From Anthoceros angustus (Eukaryota > Streptophyta > Anthocerotopsida > Anthocerotales > Anthocerotaceae): DNA of 64,000 bases. The DNA is taken from assembly GCA_010909165.1 (NCBI GenBank), contig MU008162.1:1922001-1986000 (forward strand). The letters run 5' to 3'. Each line of letters begins with the position of its first letter. Positions within the stretch are counted from its first letter, which is position 1. The notes under the pieces are model-generated. The model made no database searches, was not told the origin of the DNA, and was given only the letters and a program-made list of their open reading frames with translations. The translations under genes and the position numbers were made by a program. Of this stretch, positions 24,065 through 35,774 are shown piece after piece.

Positions 24065-24261
24065 AGTTAGAATTGCATATGCGGAAGCGATTGCATCTAA
24101 GATGCTTTCTTAGCTATTGATTAAGGTGGGTCAAAGGTAGGCCTTAAATAGCGATGTACGAAGGGGTGTGTCCTGCTAATTAACAAACTGCACTTTATAG
24201 CTAGGTCTAGTTAGACTAACCAACGTGATACAGAACCACATGGTCTACCTTATTTCTAACT
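24065..24261 (-). repeat. Copia 3' LTR, 197 bp
   Basis: Runs from AGTTAGAATTGCAT to CTTATTTCTAACT. The ends are an 8-9 base inverted pair (AGTTAGAA/TTTCTAACT), not the canonical TG...CA. Confidence 0.85.
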
Positions 24262-24270
24262 CTCCCTCTT
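24262..24270 (-). promoter_or_regulatory. Copia polypurine tract
   Basis: The minus strand reads AAGAGGGAG directly before the 3' LTR, the expected priming site for plus-strand DNA synthesis. Confidence 0.65.
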
Positions 24271-24506
24271 AGACACGTGCAGGTTGCTATGTCTTGAAAG
24301 CTTCAGAAAGCAAAAGGAGATCACCACAGTTGAAGACAAACTTCAATCATCTTCAAATCCGCTATCACCCAAAGTCAGTCGCACTTCCTCTCGCTTAACG
24401 TGTAGCCTACGGAAACTCATGGAGAAGAGCACTACCCTTATGACCAGAAGAGAAGCGTGGTATCAAATTTGAACTCCAACTCAAGTGACGGAACAAGTAT
24501 GTGAGC

Positions 24507-25850
24507 TCACCACCAAATGAGTGACTTGTCTAATGTCACATAATTACTACAATCCACTAGTCCAAGCCCTTCTCTGTGGAAGTAGTGTTTGAACTTGGGC
24601 AAGAACTTTGTCAACACGTTAGCAGTATTGTTGTCAGTAGGTACATATTGTACCTTGACTATACCACTATCAGTAGCATCACGAACACAATGATGTTGAA
24701 TCTCTTTGTGCTTCATGCATGCATGGAAGACGGGGTTAGCAACTAGAGCATGCTGACATGTTATCACAATTAAAAACTATTGGCCCTGTCTGGTTCATGC
24801 CCAGATTTTCGCATAACTTTCGCTCTCACTTAGCCTCCTTAGTGGCTTCTGTAAGTGCCTTGTATTCTGATTCTTTTGAAGATAATGAAATAGCTGCCTG
24901 TTTACAGCAAGACTAATTCTCTAACGTGGATCCAGCTAGGAAGAAATAAGCAGAGATACTCTTTAGGGTATCAGCATCTGAAGCCCAATCAGCATCTACA
25001 AAGCACGTAAGTAGAAGATGCTTATTCCCACAAGGTTAGTAGTATAGGCCAAAGTTCGGTGTACCCTTGAGGTGCCGCATTATACGCTTAAGAGCAATCC
25101 ATTGATCTTTGCCTGGATTCTCGGAGAACTGTATAATGTTCAGTATTGACTATTTGGAGATGTCTGGTCTCGTCTGATTGCTGAGAAACATAAGTATACC
25201 CACTCTCATGCAATAGGGAATATTCTCCATCTCCTTTTTGTCCTGTTCTGATTGTGGACATGATTTGGAGGAAAGCTTCACACCAACGACACCAGGAGTG
25301 GTAGCTACTCGAGCATTTTCCATGTTGAAGCATTTGAGCATACGAGCGACATATCTGCCTTGATGTAAATAAATACCCTCGTATTGTCTCTATGTACATG
25401 CATACCAAAGATATACTTAACATTGCCAAGGTCCTTCATCTCGAATTCCTTGCTAAGATCAACTTTAATCTTGTTTATATGTTATTCCCTTGAATGACTA
25501 AGTCATCAATGTATAATTCAACAAGCACAAGTGAGCTATCCTTACGTAGCACGTAGATGTTAGAGTTAGCTTACCAATTTGCTTAAGATAGGCATCTATC
25601 TTTTCATACCACAAGTGTGGGCTTTGCCTAAGTCCATAGATGGAGCAGTTTAACATACGTACTTTATGTGGAACTTCTTGTCTTTATGGTCTTCAGGTTC
25701 ATCCATGTAGATCTCCTCCTTGAGATACTTTAAAGAAATTTTGTGCACACGTCAAGCTCGTAGATCTCCAAGTTAAGTTCTATACATAATGCTAGAAGCA
25801 TCCTGACGGAAGCAGCTTTGAAGATAGGAGAGTAGATGTGGGAGGGAAAA
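24507..25850 (-). pseudogene. Copia reverse transcriptase / RNase H remnant
   Basis: At 24507-24767 the frame has ARNPVFHACMKHKEIQHHCVR-like sequence (ANPVFHACMKHKEI), VKVQYVPTDNNTANVLTKFL and PKFKHYFHREGLGLV, the C-terminal RNase H end of Ty1/Copia pol. Upstream at 25088-25429, in two frames, are ARMLKCFNMENARVATTP, MENIPYCMRVGILMFLSNQT and RPDIS, the end of reverse transcriptase. From 25430 to 25830 further RT sequence (IYGMHVHRD-like, KEEIYMDEPEDHKDKKF) is recognisable between stops. The frame is broken many times. Integrase and gag are not found in this orientation. Confidence 0.8.
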
Positions 25851-26439
25851 CCCCGGGGCTTCCGAGGCTTCCCCCTCTAGCGGCCACACTTATCCCACTG
25901 TCGCTTCGTACGTCGGGTTTCGTCCCATGAGACTTGTGTGAAAGTTCGAGGCCTCGCGATAACCGATCGCTATTTGCAGAGACACAACTTCTCAGCCTTC
26001 TAAACGAGCAAGGCGCCCTCTACTCACCCTCTTACAGCATGCCCACTTGTGCCTCGAAAACTACCAATCGACCTACAACGACAACACAACACACCAGGTG
26101 TCCCGCCTAGACGAGGAGTTCATCACGGCGCCTGTGGACCCCTCGATCCACACCGCACCTCTTCCCCACTTTTAAGACCACTCTCTCCACCTGTGAGCGC
26201 CTTTACTTGCATTTGGGATTCGTCCCTTAGGCTCGCCTGTGGCCTTCCGCCAACGCCTACCTATTCTCCTCTACTCATCTCCTCATCCTCTTCCTCCTAT
26301 TCTAACCTCGCCTGGCTTCACTGCTCGACCGCCTCACGGCTACAACCGCCTGGGGTCGGCCTCCACCGGCAAGTTCTTCCTTGGGTCGGTTGCTATGAGT
26401 TTGACACCTGAGCCAGAACCTGTGGAGTCCTCGAAGGAA

Positions 26440-26494
26440 CTTTCGGCTTGAGGGTAGACCATGTGAATTCCCGTAGTCTACCCTCAGCCGAAAG
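26440..26494. repeat. Hairpin with arms of about 19 bp (copy 1)
   Basis: Left arm CTTTCGGCTTGAGGGTAGAC, 16-base loop CATGTGAATTCCCGTA, right arm GTCTACCCTCAGCCGAAAG. The arms pair perfectly apart from one bulged base. Confidence 0.9.
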
Positions 26495-28125
26495 TCTCGG
26501 CACCACACATCCAAAGCAAAGCAATTTCACAGCAACCATTCACAAGGGGAGCAACTCGTTTAGGCACTTGCAGGGCCTTACCTTAGTGTGCACTCTGTAG
26601 ATTAGAACATGAAGTTCTAGATCTGCAAAACAAACAAAACAAAAATGAATTTGGGCCTCTTTAACAGGTCAGCCATCCCAACAGAGATCCGCCCCTAGAA
26701 AGCATAACTCTGGAGTTTCGATGGAAGGTGTGCTACCAACCAAGCCTCTACTCTGGCACGCTACATATCGAAAAGTTTTAAGATATGAAGTGTTGCACGC
26801 TTTAAATATGGGGTCTCTCTGGGGAGAGGCACACGGCCCCTCTCCTTCCTCCTTTCATGTTCTTCGTGAGGATTTTTGCACCTTCCTCTCGGATTCAATG
26901 GCGAGAAACAGGCATTTCACTGCCCAATCTTCTCGGTTCCTTGAGGCGCATCTGCCTAGGAATTCTCGACAAGGTCCTCACCGATGTATGGCAATTTATG
27001 GCTGGAGTTCTACACCAAGATGGGCTCAAGCACGGGATTTGGGGATTGAGGTTCTGTTGACATTTGAACTCTGAGCGACATATACGCCTTGATGTAAATA
27101 AATACCTAAGATATTGTCTCTATGTACATGCATACATACCAAAGATATACTTAACATTGCCAAGGTCCTTCATCCAAATTCCTTGCTAAGATCAACTTCA
27201 TCTTGTTTATATATTTATTCCTTGGACTAAGTCATCAATGTATAATTCAACAAGCACAAATGTGAGCTATCCTTCATTACGTAGATGTTAGGAGTTAGCT
27301 TACCAATTTTGCTTAAGATGGGCATCTATCTTTTCATACAGCCCACACTGTGGGCTTTGCACTAAGTCCATAGATTGGAGCGAGTTTAACATACGTACTT
27401 TATGTAGAACTTCTTGTCTTTATGGTCTTGAGGTTCATCCATGTAGATCCTCCTTGAGATACTTTAAAGAAATTTTGTGCACACGTCAAGCTCGTAGATC
27501 TCCAAGTTAAGTTCTATACATAATGCTAGAAGCATCGTGAGCGGCTTTGAAGATAGAGTAGATGTGGGAGGAAAACCAGGCAAGGGCTTCCCCTCTAGCG
27601 GCCACACTTATCCCTGTGACAATGCGTTGGGTTTGCGTCCCATGAGACTTGTGAAGGATTCGAGGCCTCACGCGATAACCGTCGCCATTTGCGAGACACA
27701 ACTTCTCGACCTTCTAAGCAGCAGGCGCCCTCTACTCACCCTCTTACAGCCAGTGCGCACTTGCCTTGCTCGAAAACTACCAATCCCGACCACCATGCGA
27801 TAACACAGTGCGGGTCACCTTTGGCCCGAGGTCTATCACCAGGGACACGATCCACCTGCAATTCGTCCCTACTTTTAAGACCACTCTTCTCCACTCGAGG
27901 GGCTCTTTTACTTGCAGTTGGGATTCGTCCCTTAGGCTCTGTGGCCTTCCCTAACACTACACTCTATTCCTCCTCATCTCCTCATCCTCTTCCTCCTATT
28001 CTAACCTCGATTGGCTTCTTGACTCGCCCTTACGGCCTGGCACAGGTCGGCCTCCACCGGCAAGTTCTTCCTTGGGTCGGTTACTATGAGTTTGACACGG
28101 GCGAGAACCTCCGGTCCCTTGAGAA

Positions 28126-28177
28126 CTTTCGGCGGGTGAACTCGGGAATTCCACATGGTCTACCCTCAAGCCGAAAG
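28126..28177. repeat. Same hairpin, inverted loop (copy 2)
   Basis: The right arm GTCTACCCTCAAGCCGAAAG carries the extra A that belongs to the left arm of copy 1, and the loop reads GGGAATTCCACATG. Copy 2 is therefore the reverse complement of copy 1 across the hairpin. Its left arm is damaged by indels. Confidence 0.75.
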
Positions 28178-28708
28178 TCTGACCACCACCACATCCAAAG
28201 CAAGCAATTTCACAGCACCATTCACAAGGGGGCAGCTCGTTTAGGCACTTGCAGGGCCTTACCTATGCACTCTGTGGATTAGAACATGAAGTTCTAGATG
28301 CACCGAGAAACAAACAAAACAAAAATGAATTTGGGCCTCTTTGCATGACCATCCCTAGCGGAGATCCGCCCTAGAAAGCATAACTGGGTTTCGATAAAGG
28401 TGTGCTACCAACCAAGCCTACTGATACGCTACGCTACATGTAGTTTTAAGAATGGACCTTTAAATATGGGGTCTCTGGGAGAGGCACAGCCCCTCTCCTT
28501 CCTCCTTTCATGTTCTTCGTGAGGATTTTTGCACCTTCCTCTCGGATTCAATGGCAGAAAGTGGCATTTCAGCCCAATCTTCGGTTCCTTGGTATACGAG
28601 CACACAGAATTCTCGACAAGGTCCTCATGTATGCCAATTGTAACAGGTTCTACACCAAGATGGGCTCAGCACGGGATTTGGGGATTGAGGTTCTCTTGGC
28701 ATCTTCTT

Positions 28709-31700
28709 AGGTGGCTCCAATTCTGGCCCGAAATTTCAAGTGTCAAGTCCTGTTATCACTTAACATGGGTGGTCAAGATGATGACACGAGGCGCCTTGCT
28801 ATGTGTGCGTGTGACTTTCTTGTGACGGTAGGCCGCGCCACAATCCGTGTCGTTGTAGGAAGGAGTTCGTTCCCAAAGGAATGAGACTCCGTTTCGTTCA
28901 GCGATTCTCGTCTTACTGCGTCACTGGTCCCGCACACACTCTTAGTTCACGTCTAACTACTACAAACACCGAGCCGGTATGGCCAAGCGTTTGAGGACCC
29001 GTTCGCGTCCGTTCGTTCGTCTCTCACCTCTCGTCCTCCTCTCCCTCACTACACTTATCGGTCTTAAGGGAAGGCAGCGCGGGTTACAGTCCGGACCTCC
29101 TCGCGTTCCAGGCCTCTCGTCCAGCCCCTCAGTCCCTCGGCTCACGTTCGGTCCGTTCGGCGGGCGCGGCTCTGCAGCGAGCAGGTCCCATCACCCTTCC
29201 TGCACACACCACAACACGTTAGGTCCGTCACGGGATCGATCCCTGTCGTGCACCTTTCGGTGACTCGGGACTCACGTTATCAAGAAGACACACAAGGTCT
29301 GCAAGAACGCGCATCAACACCAAGGAAAAGATGATTTATCTGTGGCAGCCCCACTCTTATACTACGCCTGGTCGGCCTTTATTACACCCCTATTCCGAGC
29401 CGACGGCCACCAAGATGCCCTAATCGCCGCCTACCATCCTATTTCCTCCCCTATCTCCTTCACGGCGGAAGGTCCCGGTTCCGCCTTGGGATTGGTGGTC
29501 CAATCTCCGCTCGACAATTGCGACCCAATCGGATGATCCGCGAGGCGGACCCTCCTTTCCCGAATCTCGTTGTTACACGGCGGCCTCGACGACCGCCACC
29601 ACAAACGCCATCCTCTCGGCCTTCCTGTGGTCCTCCTGGGGCCACCGTCGCTCCCTAGCGTAAGTCGGGGCTCCTCATCGCCGAGTCCCGACTCGAGAGA
29701 ACCCAAGGGTCTATTTCCGAGTTCGGACCTCGTGGTCCAGATGACACGGGTTCCGATCCCAAGCTCCGACTCTTCCCGTGGACCTCAGATCGCTAGGTCC
29801 TCCTCCTTACCCCCGACCCTTGTCTTGGTTCGGCTTGGCTCTCCGCACCCCGCAGCCCTCACCCCTTCCGGATCGGTGGTGGTGAACTTACCTTGGGGTC
29901 CGCCAAGGCCCCGCCTCCTCTGGGCTCCTCCTCACGCTGTTGCCCAAACAGGCCCCTAGGGTCCCCTGCCCCTCGTGCCCTTCTTCCCTCCGAGCCTTCC
30001 TGGGTCCGTATTGCTGCCGAGAGGCCTCTACCGCCTGAGCTGTGGTAATAGGCAAAGTCCGAATCCACTTGCCGGATTGCCTCTTCCACGCCCGGAGCAC
30101 CCGATACTCCCTTCGCCATAGGTGCTCCGGAGCCGAGCCGTCCCGCTTGTTGCTCCACCTCCCGCCAAGTTTGATAGCCGAGCCGGGCCGCCGCGAGGCC
30201 GCTGCGCCGGCCACCTCCGCACCGCCGTTGCTCCACTTGCTCAACTCCTCCGCCCGCCCGCCTTGTCCATTCCGCCGTAACTCCGCCATCTCCCGCCTGC
30301 ACGGCCGCAACACGCTGCATCGCGGGCTTCACCTGTGCCTTTTCCATCTCGGCGACGCCCCGCCTCGCTCCATCGCCTCATCGACTGGCCGTGCAGCCGA
30401 GTTTATTTCCTGCCGCCGACCATGTCCCGCACTACCATTCCTCTCACGATAGTTTGAGTCAGCCCAAAGTCTCCTTGCGGTCCTCCATCTCCCGCTGCTT
30501 CCACCTCCCGAGAGTCCGAGGTCCTCCATCTCCTGTCAACTTCTTGGCCTGGCCGGTCCGGCTTGCTCCGCCACCTCCGCCTCCATCTTCGTGCAGCCGA
30601 GGCGCCTATCTCCCGTCAAGTCCGGATTCTCCCATTGAGAATTCCTTGCCGCCTCCGACGCTGCCTTGAGTTGTAACCCAAGGTGTCCTTGCTGCCTCCA
30701 ACTCCCCGCCGCCTCCTTCTACCTCCTGCATACCGAGGTCCCCGATTTCCGGCCTCTGTTTCGCCAGACGGCCTGCGCTTGTTCACGCCACCGCTCGCCT
30801 TCGATTGGCCGTGGCTCTCGCCGCCTCCACCGGCCCGATCACGCCGATAGTGATCGCGATCGGCCTCGCCGTGGCCTCCGCCTCCTGGCCACCTTCACCG
30901 AGCCTCCAGCCTTGGCTCGTCCACGGCCGCCTCCGCCAGTCCTGCGCCTGCTCGCTTGCGCCCGGCGCCCGCCTCCGCCTACGCCCGCAGAGGTCCTCCG
31001 CCCGCTGGGCCTCCTTGGTCTCCTCACCGCCTCTCCTCCACTGAAGGAATTTGGTCCGGCCCTGCGGATGGACCAGACCTCCTCTCGCCTCCCGCTTCTC
31101 TCAATCCGCCGAGAGCTTCGCCTTCCTTCGCCTGGCCCTCCAACCGCCTCCCGGAGGAGTACCATGCGCCCGGTGGCTTCTACCTCCGGGTCTTCGCCAT
31201 CCCGCAGACCCTGTGAGCATGTCCATGACGGTAGCTGGACCCGCCGTGTTTCTTCCACCCGCCGTGAGGCTCCCACAAAGTCCGTAGCGGGAGCCGATCT
31301 CACGGTCCGCCAAGGACCTCCATACCGTGTCCGAGTAAGTCCGACTGGGTTCTCTCGGACCCAATCAGACCCTTAGGTCCCGAGGCCGAGCCCGAGCTTC
31401 CTCCTTGGCCCTTTGGTCGAGCCCTTCTCCGCCTCTTTTCTCCGGGCTCGGAGGAGGTGAGGGAGTCCGGAGCAAGCCTTTTGCCCCTTCCGCCGGGCGA
31501 TGACCGGCTCGTGCCGCTGCTGTCCTCCGCCTCCTCGGGCCCCTTTCTCGCCTCCCATCGCTTCCTCCGCTTGCACCTGCAAGGTGAGGGTACTGCACCG
31601 ACCGAGGTGCCGCTGGTAGCCGTGGTCTTGCCTTCGGCTCCCTCCTGTCCGGCTGGGGCCTCACCGAGGGTGGCTTGGCGGGCTGGCCTGGGCCGCCTCG

Positions 31701-33100
31701 CCGGATCGGCCGCCTGGGGCACAGGAGGAGGGAAGCGGAATTTCTTCCCATACTGGGTGGAGGGGGTCCGCTCCACGATGGAGTCCGGAATCCTCCCGCC
31801 GCCCTCCTCCCGAGTCCGCTTGGCTGACGATCGGCCTCCCTCCTTGCCCGCCTCCACTTCCCAGGCCTCCCCTTTCCCGAGCGCCTCAAGCCTCCTTCCT
31901 TGAGGAGTCAAATGCCCCCATACATGGATCGTATGGGGATGATGGCGAAGGCTTCTGGCCCCGAGCTATGAGCCTCGCTAAACCGCGAAATAATCCTTCC
32001 TCACCCGCCTTCTTCCTCCGCAGCGCATGCGTGAATACTATCAGATTATCACCAAGGTGATCCACCTTGGTGAGTAGGTTCCAGTGACAATGATCCGGCC
32101 ACCGCCTTACTCGACCGTCCAACAGCCTGATATCGCCCAACCGCAGGTCCTCAGCCCCTGTGCCTCAAGATCGCCGCGTGGTCGGGCCCTATCTTCCCTT
32201 CGCCTTGAGGGGCCCGCACCACCCCCCTCTTCCTTTGGGCGGTGTAGGCCGCCTCACCTCCAAGGTCCATCGCTTGGTCCTCCCGAGGTTCTTGGACCGC
32301 ACCTCCTTATTGACCGCCAAGATTTTCCGGCGAACTCTGACCAGAGTGACACTATCAAATGTCCGCACTATCCGAACACATCCAAATGCCACTCCCGCAC
32401 CACCCCTCCGCCTCGGAGCCTGTGGCCCAAAGTCCGGATAGCGCCGTCACAATGTTGCGCCCACAAGGTTCCATGGCTCCCAAACTTCCGCAGGCTTTTT
32501 GGGTGCCATCGCCTTCTCCTCCCTTGGTTGCTGTAGCCGCTTGTCGGAGACCGCTGGCACGTTGCGCCGCCGCTCACGCCCGACCTCAACGGTGAGCCGC
32601 CAAGACGCCCGAGTGTCCCACGAGATACCGCCAGAGAGCCGGATCGCGCAAGAGATCGCGAGAATTGTCTCGAGGTCACCGAATGACCTTCCTTCGCCGC
32701 CGCGCCGGAGTAACTGGGCGGGAGGGCGCCCCGTCTGAATCGCCAGGTCTCGCATGGCTTATTCTCGACCTTACGCCCGCTTACCGCCTTACGCCGCTGC
32801 ACGCCCACGCCGCAGCCGGGCGTGAATACCGCTATAACGGCCTCGCAAGGTTACGGCCCCTGCCAACAGCGTCTGCCCACTGTGGTCACCCACGCGCCGC
32901 CTCGTCCGCTCCTACGGCTCAACTCCCGAGTTACTTTCGGCGACTTATCCCGCCTGGTCTCGAGTGGGTCCGACTTATCCTGCTACTGTGGCGCCTACCA
33001 TAGTAGGTCCGGCCGCCTCACTCCGATCCGAGTATACTCCGAGTGCCGCCCGAGTGCTATCCATGCTTATTTCCCTTTTCGCCTCATTTTATCCTTTACT
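28709..33100 (-). other. GC-rich nested repeat with minus-strand open frames
   Basis: Very GC-rich sequence with CCGCCTCC-type runs on the plus strand. Minus-strand frames include 29859-30347 (Gln/Glu/Arg-rich, possibly coiled coil), 31300-31911 (203 residues, basic, low complexity), 31886-32140 (with WNLLTKVDHLGDNLIVFTHA, the most protein-like part) and 32447-32755 (ending in MAPKKPAEVWEPWNL). I recognise no family, zinc knuckle or polymerase. Orientation and composition suggest a gag-type polyprotein of another retroelement, read toward lower coordinates. Long plus-strand frames here are probably shadows of codon bias. Confidence 0.3.
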
Positions 33101-35774
33101 CCTACAAAAACAAAACCCTACCTATTTTCTAACCCCTGTGGAAGTCGTAGTCCACACTATGATTAGCACCTCGTCACAATCCACTATTCTTCGGCATTGC
33201 CCAAAAGGCCTGTATGTGATTTTCCCTTTGAGAGCTCAATCGCCCAATTCTCTCAAGAAGGAGTGCATCATAGCATTGGAGGTTGGAGGATCACGCCGCT
33301 TAGCGCTACCGAACGACCGCCAAGACGAGCACCTTTGGGCTGTGGAGGACGACCACTAGGGACATGTTCGCAGGCCAACAGCTGTGAGTCAAGCGCCGCT
33401 TCGCAAACAACAACTTACGCTTTTTCTCCCATGAGGGACGGCCCAAGCAACCCGCTTTTCAGCACTGCTTTCAAACCGGTTCTCCAAGCCGGTTCACATT
33501 TGAAGACCTTGAGGTCCTCAAGGTTTTCCACCATCACGTTATCCGCCAACCCCACCATCTTTGATTTGCCTCGTGCTCGGTTGGACATATTATCCATTTT
33601 AGCGCGGATCCTCCTATCGATCTCAAGATTGCGACTCCGGATTTGGTTAACACCTCTCAAACCTTCGATCCAAAGATCTTTCTTGTGGGATCACTGAGAA
33701 CAACACAATATATTTGGTGGACCTTGCATTTTGTCACGATTAGGAAAGCTCGAGATAGTGCAAGCTCAACAGGATCCGGGTTTGGTCTAAGAACTTTGGG
33801 TGGTCGTTGACTGAAGGGGTATTATTGCCTCCAAAGATTCAATAAAGATTGGCGGCATCTTATTCAATAAAGACTAGCGAGATATCAATTTGATATCTCA
33901 TCCTTAATTCTAATGCTTGTTTCGGCAGTGTCATAACTCTTCGTCGGTCGGTTCGATTTAAGCGCCATTTTTGAAGATGGCGAGTCCTACTCCTCCTCCA
34001 CCACAACCCGGCCCAAAACAACCAAAAGATCCGACACTATCGAATGTCCGCACTATCCGAACACATCCAAATGCCACTCCCGCACCACCCTCCCGCCTCG
34101 GAGCCGTGGCCCAAAGTCCGGATAGCGCCGAGTCACAATGTTGCGCCCACAGGTTCCATGGCTCCCAAACTTCCGCAGTTTTTGGGTGCCATCGCCTCCT
34201 CCTTGTCAGCCGCCGGAGATCACGCGGCACGCCGCTCCGCTCACCAACGGTGAGCCAAGACGCCGAGTGTCCCACGAGATACCGCCAGAGAGCCGGATCA
34301 TGAGCGCAAGAGATCGCGAGAATTGTCTCGAGGTCACAGCGAAATGACCTTCCCTTCGGCCGCCTTCGGAGTAACCACGGAGGGCGCTTCCTCGTCTGTG
34401 AATCGCGAGGTCCGCATGGCTTATTTCACCTTACGCCCGCTTACTCGCCTTACGCCGCACTGTTTTACGCCGCCGGCAGCGCGCGTGAATACCGCTATAA
34501 CGGCCTCGCAAGGTTACGGCCTGCCACTGCATGCCCGTTCTCCACTCGTGGTCCCACGTGGCGCCGCCCGTCCGCTCACCAACTCCCGAGTTACTTTCGG
34601 CGATTTATCCCGCCTCGGGTCCGGAGTGGGTCCGACTTATCCTGCTACTGCGGGCGCCTACCATAGGTCTGCACGCTCTCACTCCGAGTCCGGAGTATAC
34701 CCGAGTGCCGTCCGAGTGCTATCCATGCTTATTTCCCCCTTTTTCGCCTCATTTTATCCTTCACTCCCACAAAAAAACAAAACCCTACCTATTTTCTAAC
34801 CCCCCAGGGAAGTCCGTAGTCCACACTATGATTGGTAGCACCTCGCTCACCAATCCACTATTCTTTCAGTGCAGATTGCCCAAAAGGCCTAGACAGATCT
34901 TTCCCTTTGAGAGCTCAATTTACTGCCCAATTCTCTCAAGAAGGAGTGCAGATCATAGCATTGGAGGTTGGAGGATCCGCCGTAGGCTGCAAATACCGAT
35001 CACAAGACGAGCACCTTTGGGCGCCATGGAGGACGACTCACGCCACGACGCTGTCACATTGGCCACAAGCGCCGCCTCACAAACAACAACTTACGTTGCC
35101 TTTTCTCCCATGAGGGGGGACGGGCCTGAACCGGTGCAAACCCGGCTTTTTCAGGCACCTGTTTCAAACCGGTTCTCTCTGAAGCCGGTTCACATTTGAA
35201 GACCTTGGAGGTCCCTCCGGGTTTTCCACCATCACGTTATCCGGCTAACACTCCACCATCTTTGATTTGCCTCGTGCTCCAGGTTGGACATATTATCCAT
35301 TTTTAGCCTTATGCGGATCCTCCTAATCTGATTCTGAAGATTGCGACTCCGGATTTGGTTAACACCTCAGCGAACCCGCAACCTTCAGATCCAGCATCTT
35401 TCTTGTGGGATCAGCTTGAGCAGACAACACAATATATTTGGTGGACCTTGGTTTTATGCTCAGATTAGGAAAGCTTCGAGGTAGATAGTGTGCAAGCTCG
35501 AGCAAAGCAGGATCGGGTTAGTCTAAGAACTTTGTGGGTGGTCGTGACTTAGAAATTATTGCCTCCAAAGATTCAATAAAGATTGGCGGCATCTTTATTC
35601 AATAAAGACTAGCGAGATATCAATTTGATATCTCATCCTTAATTCTAATGCTTTTCCCATTGTGGTCATAACTTCACGGCCTCGTGTTCGATTTAGCCAT
35701 TTTTGAAGATGGCCGAGTCCTACTCCTCCTCCACCACAACTCCAGTTCCAAAACAACCAAAAAAGATCCGACAC
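32348..35774. repeat. Direct tandem duplication, pair 4 (32348-34032 / 34033-35774)
   Basis: Both copies start GACACTATC(A/G)AATGTCCGCAC and end GAAGATGGC(C)GAGTCCTACTCC...GATCCGACAC. The difference pattern is the same indel-dominated one as in the other pairs. Around 33060-33120 both hold an AT-rich TTTCGCCTCATTTTATCCTT stretch. Confidence 0.85.

Larger units (their letters stand above)
25344..28708. repeat. Direct tandem duplication, pair 3 (25344-27072 / 27073-28708)
   Basis: Both copies start GAGCGACATAT within the Copia RT and pass into a GC-rich segment and a hairpin. Differences are nearly all short indels. One exception is the hairpin at 26440/28126, whose inside is in opposite orientation in the two copies. 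Confidence 0.85.

Noticed and set aside
28960-33360. Long plus-strand frames rich in Pro, Arg and Ser
   Set aside because: They lie in extremely GC-rich sequence where stops are rare, match no family and are opposite to more protein-like minus-strand frames.
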